Below are positions 18,559-26,791 of a stretch of DNA of 64,000 bases, piece by piece; within the stretch, counting starts at the first letter, position 1, and every line of letters begins with the position of its first letter. Source of the stretch: Dolichospermum compactum NIES-806 (GTDB lineage Bacteria > Cyanobacteriota > Cyanobacteriia > Cyanobacteriales > Nostocaceae); NCBI RefSeq assembly GCF_002368115.1, contig NZ_AP018316.1, positions 955,780 through 1,019,779 of the forward strand, given 5' to 3'. Made by a program: the position numbers and the translations under genes. A model generated the notes under the pieces. That model was not told the DNA's origin. It did not search any database and worked only from the letters and a program-made list of their open reading frames with translations.

Positions 18559-18939
18559 ATGACACAGTTTTTCTTAACTATAGCCGCCATTTTTGGCGGT
18601 TTGTCTGTTGCTGGTGGTGCTTTTGGCGCTCATGCTTTGCGGGAAAAAATTAGCGCACGTGCTTTAGAAATATTTGACACTGGCTCTCGTTATCAAATGT
18701 ATCACGCTCTGGCACTTGTGTTAGTCGCCATCCTCATCAGTCATTTAGAAAATCCCCCAAGGACGCTTTTAGTCAGTGGTTGGTTATTTATGATTGGTGT
18801 GGTAATTTTTTCCGGTAGCTTATATGCTCTCAGTTTAACTGGTATTAAGTCTTTAGGAGCAGTTGCCCCATTAGGAGGATTGGCATTAATGCTGGGTTGG
18901 GCTGCTTTAGCTGTGGCTGGTGCAACCATCAAGTTTTAA
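18559..18939 (+). CDS. DUF423 membrane protein (YgdD-like)
   Basis: 126 residues and four membrane helices. The family start FGGLSVAGGAFGAHALR and the downstream YQMYHALALVLVA and GSLYALSLTG segments identify DUF423. E. coli YgdD is the model member; the biochemical function is unknown. Closely spaced behind the 18068 gene. Confidence 0.88.
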   Translation: MTQFFLTIAAIFGGLSVAGGAFGAHALREKISARALEIFDTGSRYQMYHALALVLVAILISHLENPPRTLLVSGWLFMIGVVIFSGSLYALSLTGIKSLGAVAPLGGLALMLGWAALAVAGATIKF

Positions 18940-19124
18940 TCAGTAAGTAATTTTGGCATTGTGATCATGGCACTGGGATATTGTATAAACCATCCTCAAA
19001 ATACTCTATTGCTTCTTACCCATTGCCTTATCTCTCTTATGTATTGATAAATAGTATCATCAGTTAGTGACATCAAGTAGGTAGAATATTAACGCAGTCT
19101 TAATAAAATAGGTGTAGCCAGCAC

Positions 19125-19865
19125 GTGAAGATATTTGTATATCACACTCCCGAATTGACCCCAACTGATACAGTTCCAGAATGTGCGATCGCCGTTGATG
19201 TTCTGCGAGCAACTAGTACAATGGCTACGGTTTTAGCCGCTGGGGGCGAAGCTGTACAGGTTTTCAGCGATTTAAATCAACTGATGGAAGTGAGCGAACA
19301 ATGGCCTCCAGAAAAGCGACTCAGGGCTGGAGAAAGGGGTGGAGCTAAAGTAGCTGGTTTTGAGTTGGGTAACTCACCCTTGGATTGCATACCAGAATTA
19401 GTTGCCGGCAAAAGGTTATTTATTAGTACCACCAATGGGACAAGGGCTTTACAACGAATCCAAAATGCCCCCATTGTCCTGGCAGCAGCTTTGATTAATC
19501 GGGCAGCAGTAGTTCAATTTCTGTTAGAAAAGCAACCGGAAACTGTCTGGATTGTGGGTTCTGGTTGGGAAGGCAGTTATTCTTTAGAGGATACAGTATG
19601 TGCGGGGGCGATCGCCCATAGTATTGTGCAACAAAGTAGTTATGCCCAACAAGAAATCAGTGGTAATGATGAAGTGGTTAGTGCGATCGCTCTTTATTCC
19701 CAATGGCAAGATAACTTACAAGGACTACTCTATCAAGCTAGTCATGGTCAACGCTTATTACGTTTGGAATGTAACGAAGACCTTAAATATTGTTCCCAAA
19801 CTGATATTCTAGATATTTTACCAATTCAAACAGAACCAGGAGTATTAAAAAGTCAAAATAATTAA
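19125..19865 (+). CDS. comB: 2-phosphosulfolactate phosphatase family protein (ComB)
   Basis: 246 residues from a GTG start. Conserved ComB blocks: AIAVDVLRATSTMATVLAAGG near residue 20, GERGGAKVAGFELGNSP near 68, TTNGTRAL near 105, GSGWEGSYSLEDTVCAGAI near 146. ComB hydrolyses 2-phosphosulfolactate in coenzyme M synthesis of methanogens. Cyanobacteria lack that pathway, so the substrate here is probably another phosphorylated acid. The name reflects family, not proven role. Confidence 0.85.
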   Translation: MKIFVYHTPELTPTDTVPECAIAVDVLRATSTMATVLAAGGEAVQVFSDLNQLMEVSEQWPPEKRLRAGERGGAKVAGFELGNSPLDCIPELVAGKRLFISTTNGTRALQRIQNAPIVLAAALINRAAVVQFLLEKQPETVWIVGSGWEGSYSLEDTVCAGAIAHSIVQQSSYAQQEISGNDEVVSAIALYSQWQDNLQGLLYQASHGQRLLRLECNEDLKYCSQTDILDILPIQTEPGVLKSQNN

Positions 19866-20003
19866 TCTTTAGTCAGGAGGTAGGGGCGCAGGGCCTGCGC
19901 CCAGTCAGGAGAAAAAAGAAAGAAGAAAGAAGAAAGAATAAACTCTCTTCCCATCTCTTTTCTCTACCAAATCAAACATAATAATCAGTAATTTTTCATC
20001 CTG

Positions 20004-21770
20004 TTAATCCTTTAATCCTGGACATCCTGATTCACACAAAGGTACACCCAACCACCCGGCAAAATTCTCCATTTCTGTGAAAGAAGGATTTTCCACAACC
20101 TTAAGTTGATACTTACTAGGAATTGATGCAGCTAGAGTAACAGAATAAGTCCGCAATTCATCTTGATGAAAAACAGTAACCTGAATAGAATCATCCGCTC
20201 GATAATCCTTCAAGCGCTCATTTAGCTGATTTCCCACCTTAATACCATCAATCGCTAATAATTCATCTTCAGCATCAATTCCCGCAAATTGTGCCGGTGA
20301 ACCCGCTTCCACAAACTTAATTATCTCTCGACCATTTTCAGTATTTATCCTCACACCCAAATAAGGTTCTTCATTCTTTTCTTCCACTAATTGCAAACCA
20401 AAAGGTTGCAAATATTCATTAAAAGGTAAATCTTCCAAACCATGAAGATAGCGGTTAAAGAAATCGCCTAAATCCATACCCGCTACAGACTCAATCACAC
20501 CCTCTAACTGTTCGGGAGTATAACCAACTTCATCCTTGCCAAACTCCTCCCACATTTGCCGCATCACATCATCTAAAGACCGCTGATTCCCATGATGAAC
20601 GCGAATTAATAAATCTAATAACAGTGATACCATTTCCCCTTTGATATAATAGGAGATTTGGGAATTACCACTATTAGCATCGGGACGATAAAGTTTAATC
20701 CAAGCATCGAAACTTGACTCCGACAAAGGTTGTACCTTCCTTCCTGGAGTCATCAAATATCTAGTAATTTCCTTACTCAAATAATTCAAATATGCCTTGG
20801 TGTTATAAATACCCGCCCGTAAAGGAATGATTAAATCATAATAACTGGTTGTTCCCTCACAAAACCACAAAGATGGTGTATAATTTTCCTGATCATAATC
20901 AAACACTTCCAAACCCAAAGGCCGAATTCTTTTAACATTCCATAAATGAAAGAATTCATGGGCTACCAATTGCAAAAACGGCTCATACTTATCCAGATTC
21001 TGAAATCCAAACCTTTGATAAATTAAAGAACAAGAATTTTTATGTTCTAAACCACCAAAACCCTGCTGAAGCAAATGCAGAAAAAATACATATTTATCAT
21101 AAGGTAAACCACCAAACATTTGTGATTCCACCTCAATGATTTTTTGGCAATCAGCAATCATTTGTTGTGGTTGAAAATTTCCTTTTCCCCAAACTGCTAA
21201 TTCATGGGGTTTCCCCAAAACTTCAAAATTGTATAATTTATGAAAACCAATTTCAAAAGGACAATCAACTAAAGTATCAAAATCTGCCGCTACAAAAGTA
21301 TTTTTTGTTTCTGCAAATATTGGTAAACCAGTAGTTATTTGCCATTGAGGGTTAGCTGGAATCACTCGGATGTATATGGGTAAACTTTCACAACCAGGGA
21401 TTCTGAAAAATAACGCCGCCCCATTAAAATAACCGTGAGTAGCATCTAAATGATTTGTTCTGACTGTTAATTCATTAGCAAATACCCGATAATGAATAGT
21501 TACTTCCGAAAGATCGCCTTTTTCTACTTGCCAATGATTTTTACTAACTTTATGCCAAGATAAGGGTTCATGATCAGCAAAAGCCGCAAAATCTTGTAAA
21601 TGTCTCTCATATTCCCGTACTAAATATGAACCAGGAGTCCACACAGGCATTTTTAAATCAAGAACTGCCGATGGATAGTTGACAATGTGTAAAGTTACCT
21701 CAAACAGATGGGTTTCTGGTTGAGACATTCCCACCAAGTAATGAATTTGTGGAGAAAGTTCTGAAGTCAT
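20004..21770 (-). CDS. M61-family metallopeptidase with PDZ domain
   Basis: 588 residues. The N-terminal beta domain starts with IHYLVGMSQPETH. The zinc site is HEFFH in LVAHEFFHLWNVKRIRPLG near 268, with the downstream ligand Glu in WFCEGTTSYYDL near 302. A PDZ domain covers about 470-560 (YLGVRI...VEAGSPAQFAGIDAEDELLAIDG). M61 includes glycyl aminopeptidases. No signal peptide, so probably cytoplasmic. The start codon is ATG; a spurious upstream-strand frame overlaps it. Confidence 0.9.
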   Translation of the reverse strand: MTSELSPQIHYLVGMSQPETHLFEVTLHIVNYPSAVLDLKMPVWTPGSYLVREYERHLQDFAAFADHEPLSWHKVSKNHWQVEKGDLSEVTIHYRVFANELTVRTNHLDATHGYFNGAALFFRIPGCESLPIYIRVIPANPQWQITTGLPIFAETKNTFVAADFDTLVDCPFEIGFHKLYNFEVLGKPHELAVWGKGNFQPQQMIADCQKIIEVESQMFGGLPYDKYVFFLHLLQQGFGGLEHKNSCSLIYQRFGFQNLDKYEPFLQLVAHEFFHLWNVKRIRPLGLEVFDYDQENYTPSLWFCEGTTSYYDLIIPLRAGIYNTKAYLNYLSKEITRYLMTPGRKVQPLSESSFDAWIKLYRPDANSGNSQISYYIKGEMVSLLLDLLIRVHHGNQRSLDDVMRQMWEEFGKDEVGYTPEQLEGVIESVAGMDLGDFFNRYLHGLEDLPFNEYLQPFGLQLVEEKNEEPYLGVRINTENGREIIKFVEAGSPAQFAGIDAEDELLAIDGIKVGNQLNERLKDYRADDSIQVTVFHQDELRTYSVTLAASIPSKYQLKVVENPSFTEMENFAGWLGVPLCESGCPGLKD

Positions 21771-21907
21771 TTTGTGTGTTGATTTTTGAGTTACTTATCC
21801 ATAATCAACAGTCTATGGTTCATCGTCAAGTCCAGGCATATAAAATTAATAATATGATGTATTTATATGCAAGATTTGGGAAAAAACAAGCCAAGGAGTT
21901 ACCAATT

Positions 21908-22345
21908 ATGACAGTACCTTATGACGAACTCGTTTTTCAATCACCATATTTAGCTGTAGTGAAAGCAAAACAACTGCTAGAGGAGGGAAAAATGAAAGAA
22001 GTTGATAATATTTTAGAAAGTTTAGCCGAGTCTATGGGGCGATCAGAAAAAAGAGCAGTAATTAGTCAATTAAATCGATTGATACTGCATATAATTAAGT
22101 GGAAATGTCAACCGGAAAAACGTAGTGCTAGTTGGGTAATTTCTATTCGTTCAGCTAGGGCAGAAATTACTGCCAGTCAAGAAGAAATGCCAAGTCTCTA
22201 TCGAGATTTTTTGGAATCAATTTGGAATAAATGTTTTCTATCTGCAAAACAGGATGCTAGAGATGAAATGGGCAAAAAACCAGATATTATTGCTTTAAGT
22301 TGGGATGAAGTTTTTAACGAAACTTATACACTTTGGGACGATTAA
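21908..22345 (+). CDS. DUF29 domain protein
   Basis: About 145 residues from the ATG at 21908, chosen because AAGGAG at 21893-21898 lies 9 bases upstream. A longer open frame from 21749 would overlap the divergent peptidase start. The protein has DUF29 features: an N-terminal acidic helix MKEVDNILESLAESMGRSEKR and the LILHIIKWKCQPEKRSASW segment. DUF29 proteins are widespread small cyanobacterial proteins without known function, often present in many copies. Confidence 0.78.
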   Translation: MTVPYDELVFQSPYLAVVKAKQLLEEGKMKEVDNILESLAESMGRSEKRAVISQLNRLILHIIKWKCQPEKRSASWVISIRSARAEITASQEEMPSLYRDFLESIWNKCFLSAKQDARDEMGKKPDIIALSWDEVFNETYTLWDD

Positions 22346-22382
22346 AAAATTCCTATTTGGTAAGAAATCAGGTTATTTACGG

Positions 22383-22422
22383 CAGCTATCAGGGGTCAGC
22401 TATCAGCTATCAGCTATCAGCA
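22383..22422. repeat. Heptamer tandem repeat (GCTATCA)n
   Basis: Four to five copies of CAGCTAT/GCTATCA in the 261-bp spacer after the DUF29 gene. No further feature is seen in that spacer. Confidence 0.85.
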
Positions 22423-22606
22423 GTAAAACAGCCTCGCTGCAAGGTTTTGTGATTAAAGGTTGTACTGCTGTATCTTGATTCTTGGCTGTTCCCTCTTTCC
22501 CAATCATTACACTTCATTGCGAAATAGGCAGTTAAGTAAAAAACATGATAACTTCATGATCTAGTCTAGTAAAGCAATTACAACTAATTCAATCAAGGAG
22601 AACTCA

Positions 22607-22825
22607 GTGGCAATGGAATCAAATGTACTAACGGGCGCAACTGTAGATAACCAAGATATAAGCGAATACGTTGCTCATCTACAACTGCATATGACACTAC
22701 AAGCTCGCAACTTGGTTCCTAACTTAGTTCCCAACTTCAAACAGACAATCCAAGATAGTCGTCAACAATTACTACATCAAACCCAAGCGGAATTTGAAAA
22801 ATTCGCTTCTCGCCAAGGTCTATAG
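22607..22825 (+). CDS. Small conserved-looking hypothetical protein
   Basis: 72 residues from GTG at 22607 or 70 from ATG at 22613. AAGGAG at 22595-22600 lies 6 or 12 bases upstream, so GTG is slightly favoured. Amphipathic helical protein with HLQLHMTLQARNLVPNLVPN and QQLLHQTQAEFEKF. No membrane segment or known motif. A hairpin of GCCTC/GAGGC arms at 22858-22883 follows the stop and may end its transcript before the RNA promoter at 22904. Confidence 0.55.
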   Translation: MAMESNVLTGATVDNQDISEYVAHLQLHMTLQARNLVPNLVPNFKQTIQDSRQQLLHQTQAEFEKFASRQGL

Positions 22826-22903
22826 ATTGAAAAGTATTTTTAGCTTAAACAGTAGAAGCCTCTAACCTAACCGATAGGGAGGCATTGAGGCATGAACACT
22901 TTC

Positions 22904-22932
22904 TTGATTTTTTTTCAAATATTTGATATAAT
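22904..22932 (+). promoter_or_regulatory. Sigma-70-type promoter for the RNA at 22940
   Basis: -35 TTGATT (22904-22909), a 17-base spacer and a perfect -10 TATAAT (22927-22932). The predicted start is near 22939-22940 (GG). The best-formed promoter noticed in the window; no open reading frame follows it for 400 bp. Confidence 0.75.
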
Positions 22933-22937
22933 ATTCA

Positions 22938-23143
22938 AGGGTAGGTGTAACTCAATTAAATGCACCAAAAGCAGGCTATCAAAAAAGTTAAAAATTATCT
23001 CAAAAAGTCCCTAAGGCATAGGGCTTTAAAGCTCGGTTAATGTCTTCATAAAAGAGTCGCCGAGAAGCCCACACTCACCTGTTCGCGCGAGCGTGCCGCA
23101 AGGCATAAGGGAATGTGTGGAGTATGTCACTGGAATTACCCTA
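22938..23143 (+). ncRNA. Structured small RNA, possibly 6S RNA
   Basis: There is no coding frame, but the ends pair: AGGGTA (22938-22943) with TACCCT (23137-23142), then GTG/CAC and ACTC/GAGT inside, forming a long closing stem. A strong internal hairpin is GGGCTT/AAGCCC plus CTCGG/CCGAG (23021-23070). The string GCTCGG...CCGAGAAGCC followed by ACA.TCACCT resembles the 3' half of E. coli 6S RNA as I remember it. 6S RNA sequesters the housekeeping RNA polymerase holoenzyme. A GTTCGCGCGAGCG palindrome (23081-23093) may be an inserted repeat. Another sRNA is possible. Confidence 0.5.
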
Positions 23144-23149
23144 GAATAG

Positions 23150-23205
23150 AAGCAGACATTGTGGTTTTCACCTCAAAGGTATACTCACAGTTTCTGCTTT
23201 TTATA
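23150..23205 (+). terminator. Rho-independent-like terminator after the RNA
   Basis: AAGCAGA (23150-23156) pairs with TCTGCTT (23193-23199), with further pairing of CATTGTG/CACAG inside, followed by TTTTTAT. It closes the transcription unit that starts near 22940. Confidence 0.7.
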
Positions 23206-23338
23206 TTTTTTTTACGCATTTAGTTAAGAAAATCACTCTTTGGAAGCAAGACCTAAGAGCAAAAAGCCATTAAAATGATTGCTAGTATTACATCACCAAT
23301 CATATTTTTGTAAAGGTTAAATGGCGGCTTGAATCAAA

Positions 23339-24586
23339 ATGACTTCACTACTCCCTCGAAATCTCAGCGTTGTTATCCGACCAGTCCAACATAGGGACTT
23401 GGAAGGAATCGATCGCTTAACTCAAGAATCATTGTCCCATCTTTCTTCCCAAGAAACTGATGCGGCGATGCGGCAAATGCAATGGTTAAAACACTGGTAT
23501 GGGTTACTCAAATTCTTAAGTTGGTTTCCTAATCCTTTACAGTACCGTTTCTGGGTCTATGTTGCCGAACAGGGAAGGACACTACTGGGAATGATTCAAG
23601 TCTCGCCTTTTAACCGAACTCGCAGCACTTGGCGAATTGATCGGGTGATGTTAGCAGGAACGGGCGATCGCCTGGGAGTAGGTTCACAACTACTGCGCCA
23701 TTGCTTTGAGTCCATTTTAGAAGCCCGGACGTGGATATTAGAAGTTAACATTAATGATGTTGATGCCCTAGCCTTGTATCGCCACAATGGATTTCAACGG
23801 CTGGCAGAAATGACATACTGGGAAATTAGTCCCCAGTTATTAGCAGAATTAATTCAAACCGAGCCAGATTTACCCAACCTTTTACCAGTCAGCAATGCTG
23901 ATGCTCCCTTACTATATCAACTAGATACAGCATCAATGCCACCTCTGGTAAGGCAAGTATTTGACCGACACACCCACGACTTTAAAACCACTTTGTTTGG
24001 CGCTATTGCTGATGCCCTCAAGCAGTGGATGACAAAAACCGAAGTTGTCAGTGGTTATGTCTTTGAACCCCAGCGGAAAGCAGCCATTGGTTATTTTCAG
24101 GTGCAACTGGATCGCACAGGGACAAAACCCCATATCGCCACACTGACAGTTCATCCTGCCTATACTTGGTTGTATCCTGAACTATTATCTCAATTAGCCC
24201 GTATCGCCCAAGATTTCCCCCAACAGGGATTACAATTAGCTTCCTCAGACTATCAGCCAGAAAGAGAAGAATATTTAGAGCGAATTGGGGCTAAACGTCA
24301 AGAACATACCCTGATCATGTCTCGTTCCGTCTGGCATAAACTGAGAGAATCGAAATTTGTTTCCTTAGAAGGGATTCAGTGGCAGGAAATGTTACAAGGA
24401 CTGCAACCAACCCGGAAACCCATTCCTGGAGGGATGTCATGGATGCCGCAACCACAGCAGGTACAGCCAGAAAGAGCTACACCAGTTCAGTCGGAAATTG
24501 TAGCTTTCAATCATCAAAACCCTAATATAATAGACAGACCTTGTCCATCAGATTCAGCCACAGATGAACCCCATGAGCAACAATAG
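23339..24586 (+). CDS. GNAT N-acetyltransferase, two-domain
   Basis: 415 residues. The N-terminal half is a GNAT fold: RPVQHRDLEGIDRL, the acyl-CoA loop GTGDRLGVGSQLLRHC near 108 (R/Q-x-x-G-x-G/A type) and LYRHNGFQ near 142. The second half (about 180-345) looks like a second, degenerate acetyltransferase domain (IATLTVHPAYTWLYPELL, YLERIGAKR). Its last ~55 residues are Pro/Gln-rich. The gene overlaps the ruvX start by 23 bases. Acceptor unknown. Confidence 0.8.
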   Translation: MTSLLPRNLSVVIRPVQHRDLEGIDRLTQESLSHLSSQETDAAMRQMQWLKHWYGLLKFLSWFPNPLQYRFWVYVAEQGRTLLGMIQVSPFNRTRSTWRIDRVMLAGTGDRLGVGSQLLRHCFESILEARTWILEVNINDVDALALYRHNGFQRLAEMTYWEISPQLLAELIQTEPDLPNLLPVSNADAPLLYQLDTASMPPLVRQVFDRHTHDFKTTLFGAIADALKQWMTKTEVVSGYVFEPQRKAAIGYFQVQLDRTGTKPHIATLTVHPAYTWLYPELLSQLARIAQDFPQQGLQLASSDYQPEREEYLERIGAKRQEHTLIMSRSVWHKLRESKFVSLEGIQWQEMLQGLQPTRKPIPGGMSWMPQPQQVQPERATPVQSEIVAFNHQNPNIIDRPCPSDSATDEPHEQQ

Positions 24587-25064
24587 CGTGAGCTCCCAAC
24601 AGCCATCAAAATCATTTATTTCCGCGTTGGGTGTGGATGTTGGTAGTAAACGCATTGGTTTAGCTGGGTGTGATGGCACAGGGTTAATTGCTACGGGTAT
24701 AACCACAATTGAGCGTAAATCTTTTGTCGAAGATGTTGAGAAAATTCAGCAAATAGTCAATGAGCGACAAGTGCAAATTCTCGTTGTTGGTTTACCTTAT
24801 TCAATGGACGGTTCTATCGGTTTTCAAGCTCGTCATGTCCAAAAATTTGCGGCTAGATTAGCAGCAGCGCTGAAACTTCCTTTGGAATATATGGATGAAA
24901 GATTAACTTCTTATCAAGCAGAACAACTGCTAATAGCTGAAAATCGCTCTCCATCAAGAAATAAGGGTTTAATTGATCGTAAGGCGGCTGCATTGATTTT
25001 ACAGCAGTGGCTAGATGCTAGGCGCAGTTCAGCAATGCGATCAGTAACATTTACTGATGAGTGA
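24564..25064 (+). CDS. ruvX: Holliday junction resolvase-like protein RuvX (YqgF)
   Basis: 166 residues. RNase H-like fold of the YqgF family: GVDVGSKRIGLAGCDG near 23 with the first catalytic Asp, VVGLPYSMDGSIG near 75, YMDERLTSYQAEQLL near 110 with the Glu, and the final Asp in LIDRKAAALILQQWLD near 138. In bacteria it functions in pre-16S rRNA 5' processing; resolvase activity is also reported. An internal ATG at 24573 is an alternative start. It overlaps the acetyltransferase gene, which points to coupled translation. Confidence 0.92.
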   Translation: MNPMSNNSVSSQQPSKSFISALGVDVGSKRIGLAGCDGTGLIATGITTIERKSFVEDVEKIQQIVNERQVQILVVGLPYSMDGSIGFQARHVQKFAARLAAALKLPLEYMDERLTSYQAEQLLIAENRSPSRNKGLIDRKAAALILQQWLDARRSSAMRSVTFTDE

Positions 25065-25191
25065 TCCCTTTTAACATGGTATTCTAAAAACTATTACTTC
25101 TATCTCTCAATTTATGGTTGACATCGGCTGTCATTTAGCGGTTCAATGATTTCCATATATAAGAGTATTGTTACAGTTACATAATTCAGCT

Positions 25192-25764
25192 ATGTATTCA
25201 TCTCCACTCCCTGAAGACAATGATCACGATTCCGAAAGTTCTCTGATTTTAACAGATGAGCTAAAACGAACACTAGAATGTTACATTGAGCATACCCTGG
25301 ATGTGGAGGGAGAAAAATATGTTCTCCTCCTTCCTGTAGATGCACCAATAGAAATTTTTGCTTGGCAAGCCGATGGCGACGAAGAAGAAGCCGTCTTGGT
25401 GGAAGATGATGAAATGATAGAGGAAATTTTCGGCACTGCTCAAGCGGTTCTTTCTGAGCAAAACCTGATTCTCAAGAATACTGCTTATGCTTTGACTGTA
25501 GCAGGTGAGTTGCCTCCTGAAGATGAATCGAAATTCTTTACTTTAGAAATTGAAGATGAAGAAAATGGTTTAGAACCAGAGCAATTAATGGAAATTGCCA
25601 CTTTTTATCATGATGAACAGGAGTATGCAATTTATACTCCCCTCGACCCCTTGCTCTTTTTTGCCAGAATTACGAAAACAGGTGAACCAGAATTACTTTC
25701 TCCTGAAGAGTTCCGTAAATTTCAACCCCTCTTAGAAGAACATCTTTTTAACGAAGTTGAGTAA
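25192..25764 (+). CDS. DUF3727 domain protein
   Basis: 190 residues from ATG 25192; the frame opens at TTG 25168. Very acidic protein (Asp/Glu-rich throughout, DGDEEEAVLVEDDEMIEEIF near 65). Two related halves: a DUF1292-like beta part (GEKYVLLLPVDAPIEIFAWQ) and a DUF3727 part (DEQEYAIYTPLDPLLFFARI). Cyanobacteria and plants share this family. It often follows ruvX in cyanobacteria, as here (127-bp gap). Function unknown. Confidence 0.82.
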   Translation: MYSSPLPEDNDHDSESSLILTDELKRTLECYIEHTLDVEGEKYVLLLPVDAPIEIFAWQADGDEEEAVLVEDDEMIEEIFGTAQAVLSEQNLILKNTAYALTVAGELPPEDESKFFTLEIEDEENGLEPEQLMEIATFYHDEQEYAIYTPLDPLLFFARITKTGEPELLSPEEFRKFQPLLEEHLFNEVE

Positions 25765-25780
25765 TTGGTAATTGCTGATT

Positions 25781-25808
25781 GGTAATGGGTAATGGGTAAT
25801 GGGTAATT
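25781..25808. repeat. Heptamer tandem repeat (GGTAATG)n
   Basis: Three to four copies of GGTAATG/GGGTAAT downstream of the DUF3727 gene; it is the complement of the unit at 3721-3746. Confidence 0.85.
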
Positions 25809-25915
25809 TAATTACTCTTACCTTTTGCCTTATTCAAAAATCTAAATTTAATTAGGGTTTGCTTAATAAATCTAAACCTGAAATTTTTTTTCTTCCTTTC
25901 TGACTCCTGAATCCT

Positions 25916-26016
25916 GACTAGTACAGCACGGCGTAAATAAATCAACCATTCTTAATCGCCAAAAAGCTTGCCCAATATTGCTTTTGACTTTTGACGAACG
26001 CCTTGCGGTACTAGTC
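25916..26016. repeat. MITE-like repeat, copy 2 (CTAGTAC family)
   Basis: About 101 bp bounded by GACTAGTACAGCACGGCG and CGCCTTGCGGTACTAGTC, imperfect terminal inverted repeats. Interior ACCATTCTTAATCG and TTTTGACTTTTGAC match the complement of the copy at 3462-3558. It ends 41 bp before the YqeG start. The copies are ~22 kb apart and oppositely oriented. Confidence 0.75.
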
Positions 26017-26057
26017 CCAAACCCTGCGCCCCCACCTCCTAGCCTTCACAAAAAATT

Positions 26058-26591
26058 ATGACTCGCAACCATCTATTAGAGCCTAACTTGATTTTAGCAG
26101 GTTCAGTTTTGACGCTGACACCAGATGTTATCCGACAATATGGGCTGAAAGGGCTAGTATTAGATGTGGATGAAACTTTAGTACCGATGACAACAAGTTC
26201 TACTTTCCCAGAATTGCAAGCATGGATAGAAGAAATTCGGGTTTGTACGACATTGTGGTTAGTCAGTAATAATTTAAGTGAAGCGCGAATTGGTGGCATT
26301 GCCCGTTCTCTTAATTTACCTTATTATTTGGGTGCGGCTAAACCCTCCCGACGGAAAATTCGGGCGGCGTTGCAGGAGATGAATTTACCTGTACATCAAG
26401 TGGGGATGGTAGGCGATCGCTTGTTTACAGATGTTTTAGCTGGTAATCGCTTGGGAATGTTTACAATTTTAGTTGAACCAATTATCCATCCCGATTTTAC
26501 AGCCCTCCGTTCCCATCCTATTCGTAATATTGAAGTTTGGATATCAGAGATATTGGGCGCATCTATTACAGGTAAAGCTATTAGACATTAA
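26058..26591 (+). CDS. YqeG-family HAD IIIA-type phosphatase
   Basis: 177 residues. HAD motifs: motif I LDVDETLVPM near 33-42 (two catalytic aspartates), motif II VSNNLSEARI near 72, Lys in AAKPSRRKI near 97, and motif IV GMVGDRLFTDVLAGN near 118-132. Family members are cytosolic phosphatases with an undefined substrate; a chloroplast relative dephosphorylates phosphatidylglycerol phosphate, so a role in phosphatidylglycerol synthesis is possible. Confidence 0.88.
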   Translation: MTRNHLLEPNLILAGSVLTLTPDVIRQYGLKGLVLDVDETLVPMTTSSTFPELQAWIEEIRVCTTLWLVSNNLSEARIGGIARSLNLPYYLGAAKPSRRKIRAALQEMNLPVHQVGMVGDRLFTDVLAGNRLGMFTILVEPIIHPDFTALRSHPIRNIEVWISEILGASITGKAIRH

Positions 26592-26631
26592 AAATTGGGC
26601 GTTGCATAATTGAAGTATGAATTTATCCTCA

Positions 26632-26663
26632 CGCAAAGGCGCAAAGGCGCAAAGGCGCAAAGG
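26632..26663. repeat. Octamer tandem repeat (CGCAAAGG)n
   Basis: Four copies of CGCAAAGG between the convergent YqeG and WD40 genes. Confidence 0.85.
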
Positions 26664-26791
26664 TAAGAGGTTTAAAAATTAAACCTGAATTTGGCATCAC
26701 GAAAATAGCAGCCAGTCAAGCAGTTATTCATAAAAAATTTGTACCAGTTTTGTAAGTGGCACAAACTTGTAGAGACGACCGCCGTTTTTAT

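Noticed and set aside
21749..21907. Longer N-terminus for the DUF29 protein
   Set aside because: It overlaps the divergent peptidase start, has no ribosome site, and AAGGAG stands 9 bases before the ATG at 21908.
22938..23143. tmRNA or RNase P RNA
   Set aside because: The tmRNA acceptor ends and the RNase P core GAGGAAAGTCC are absent.
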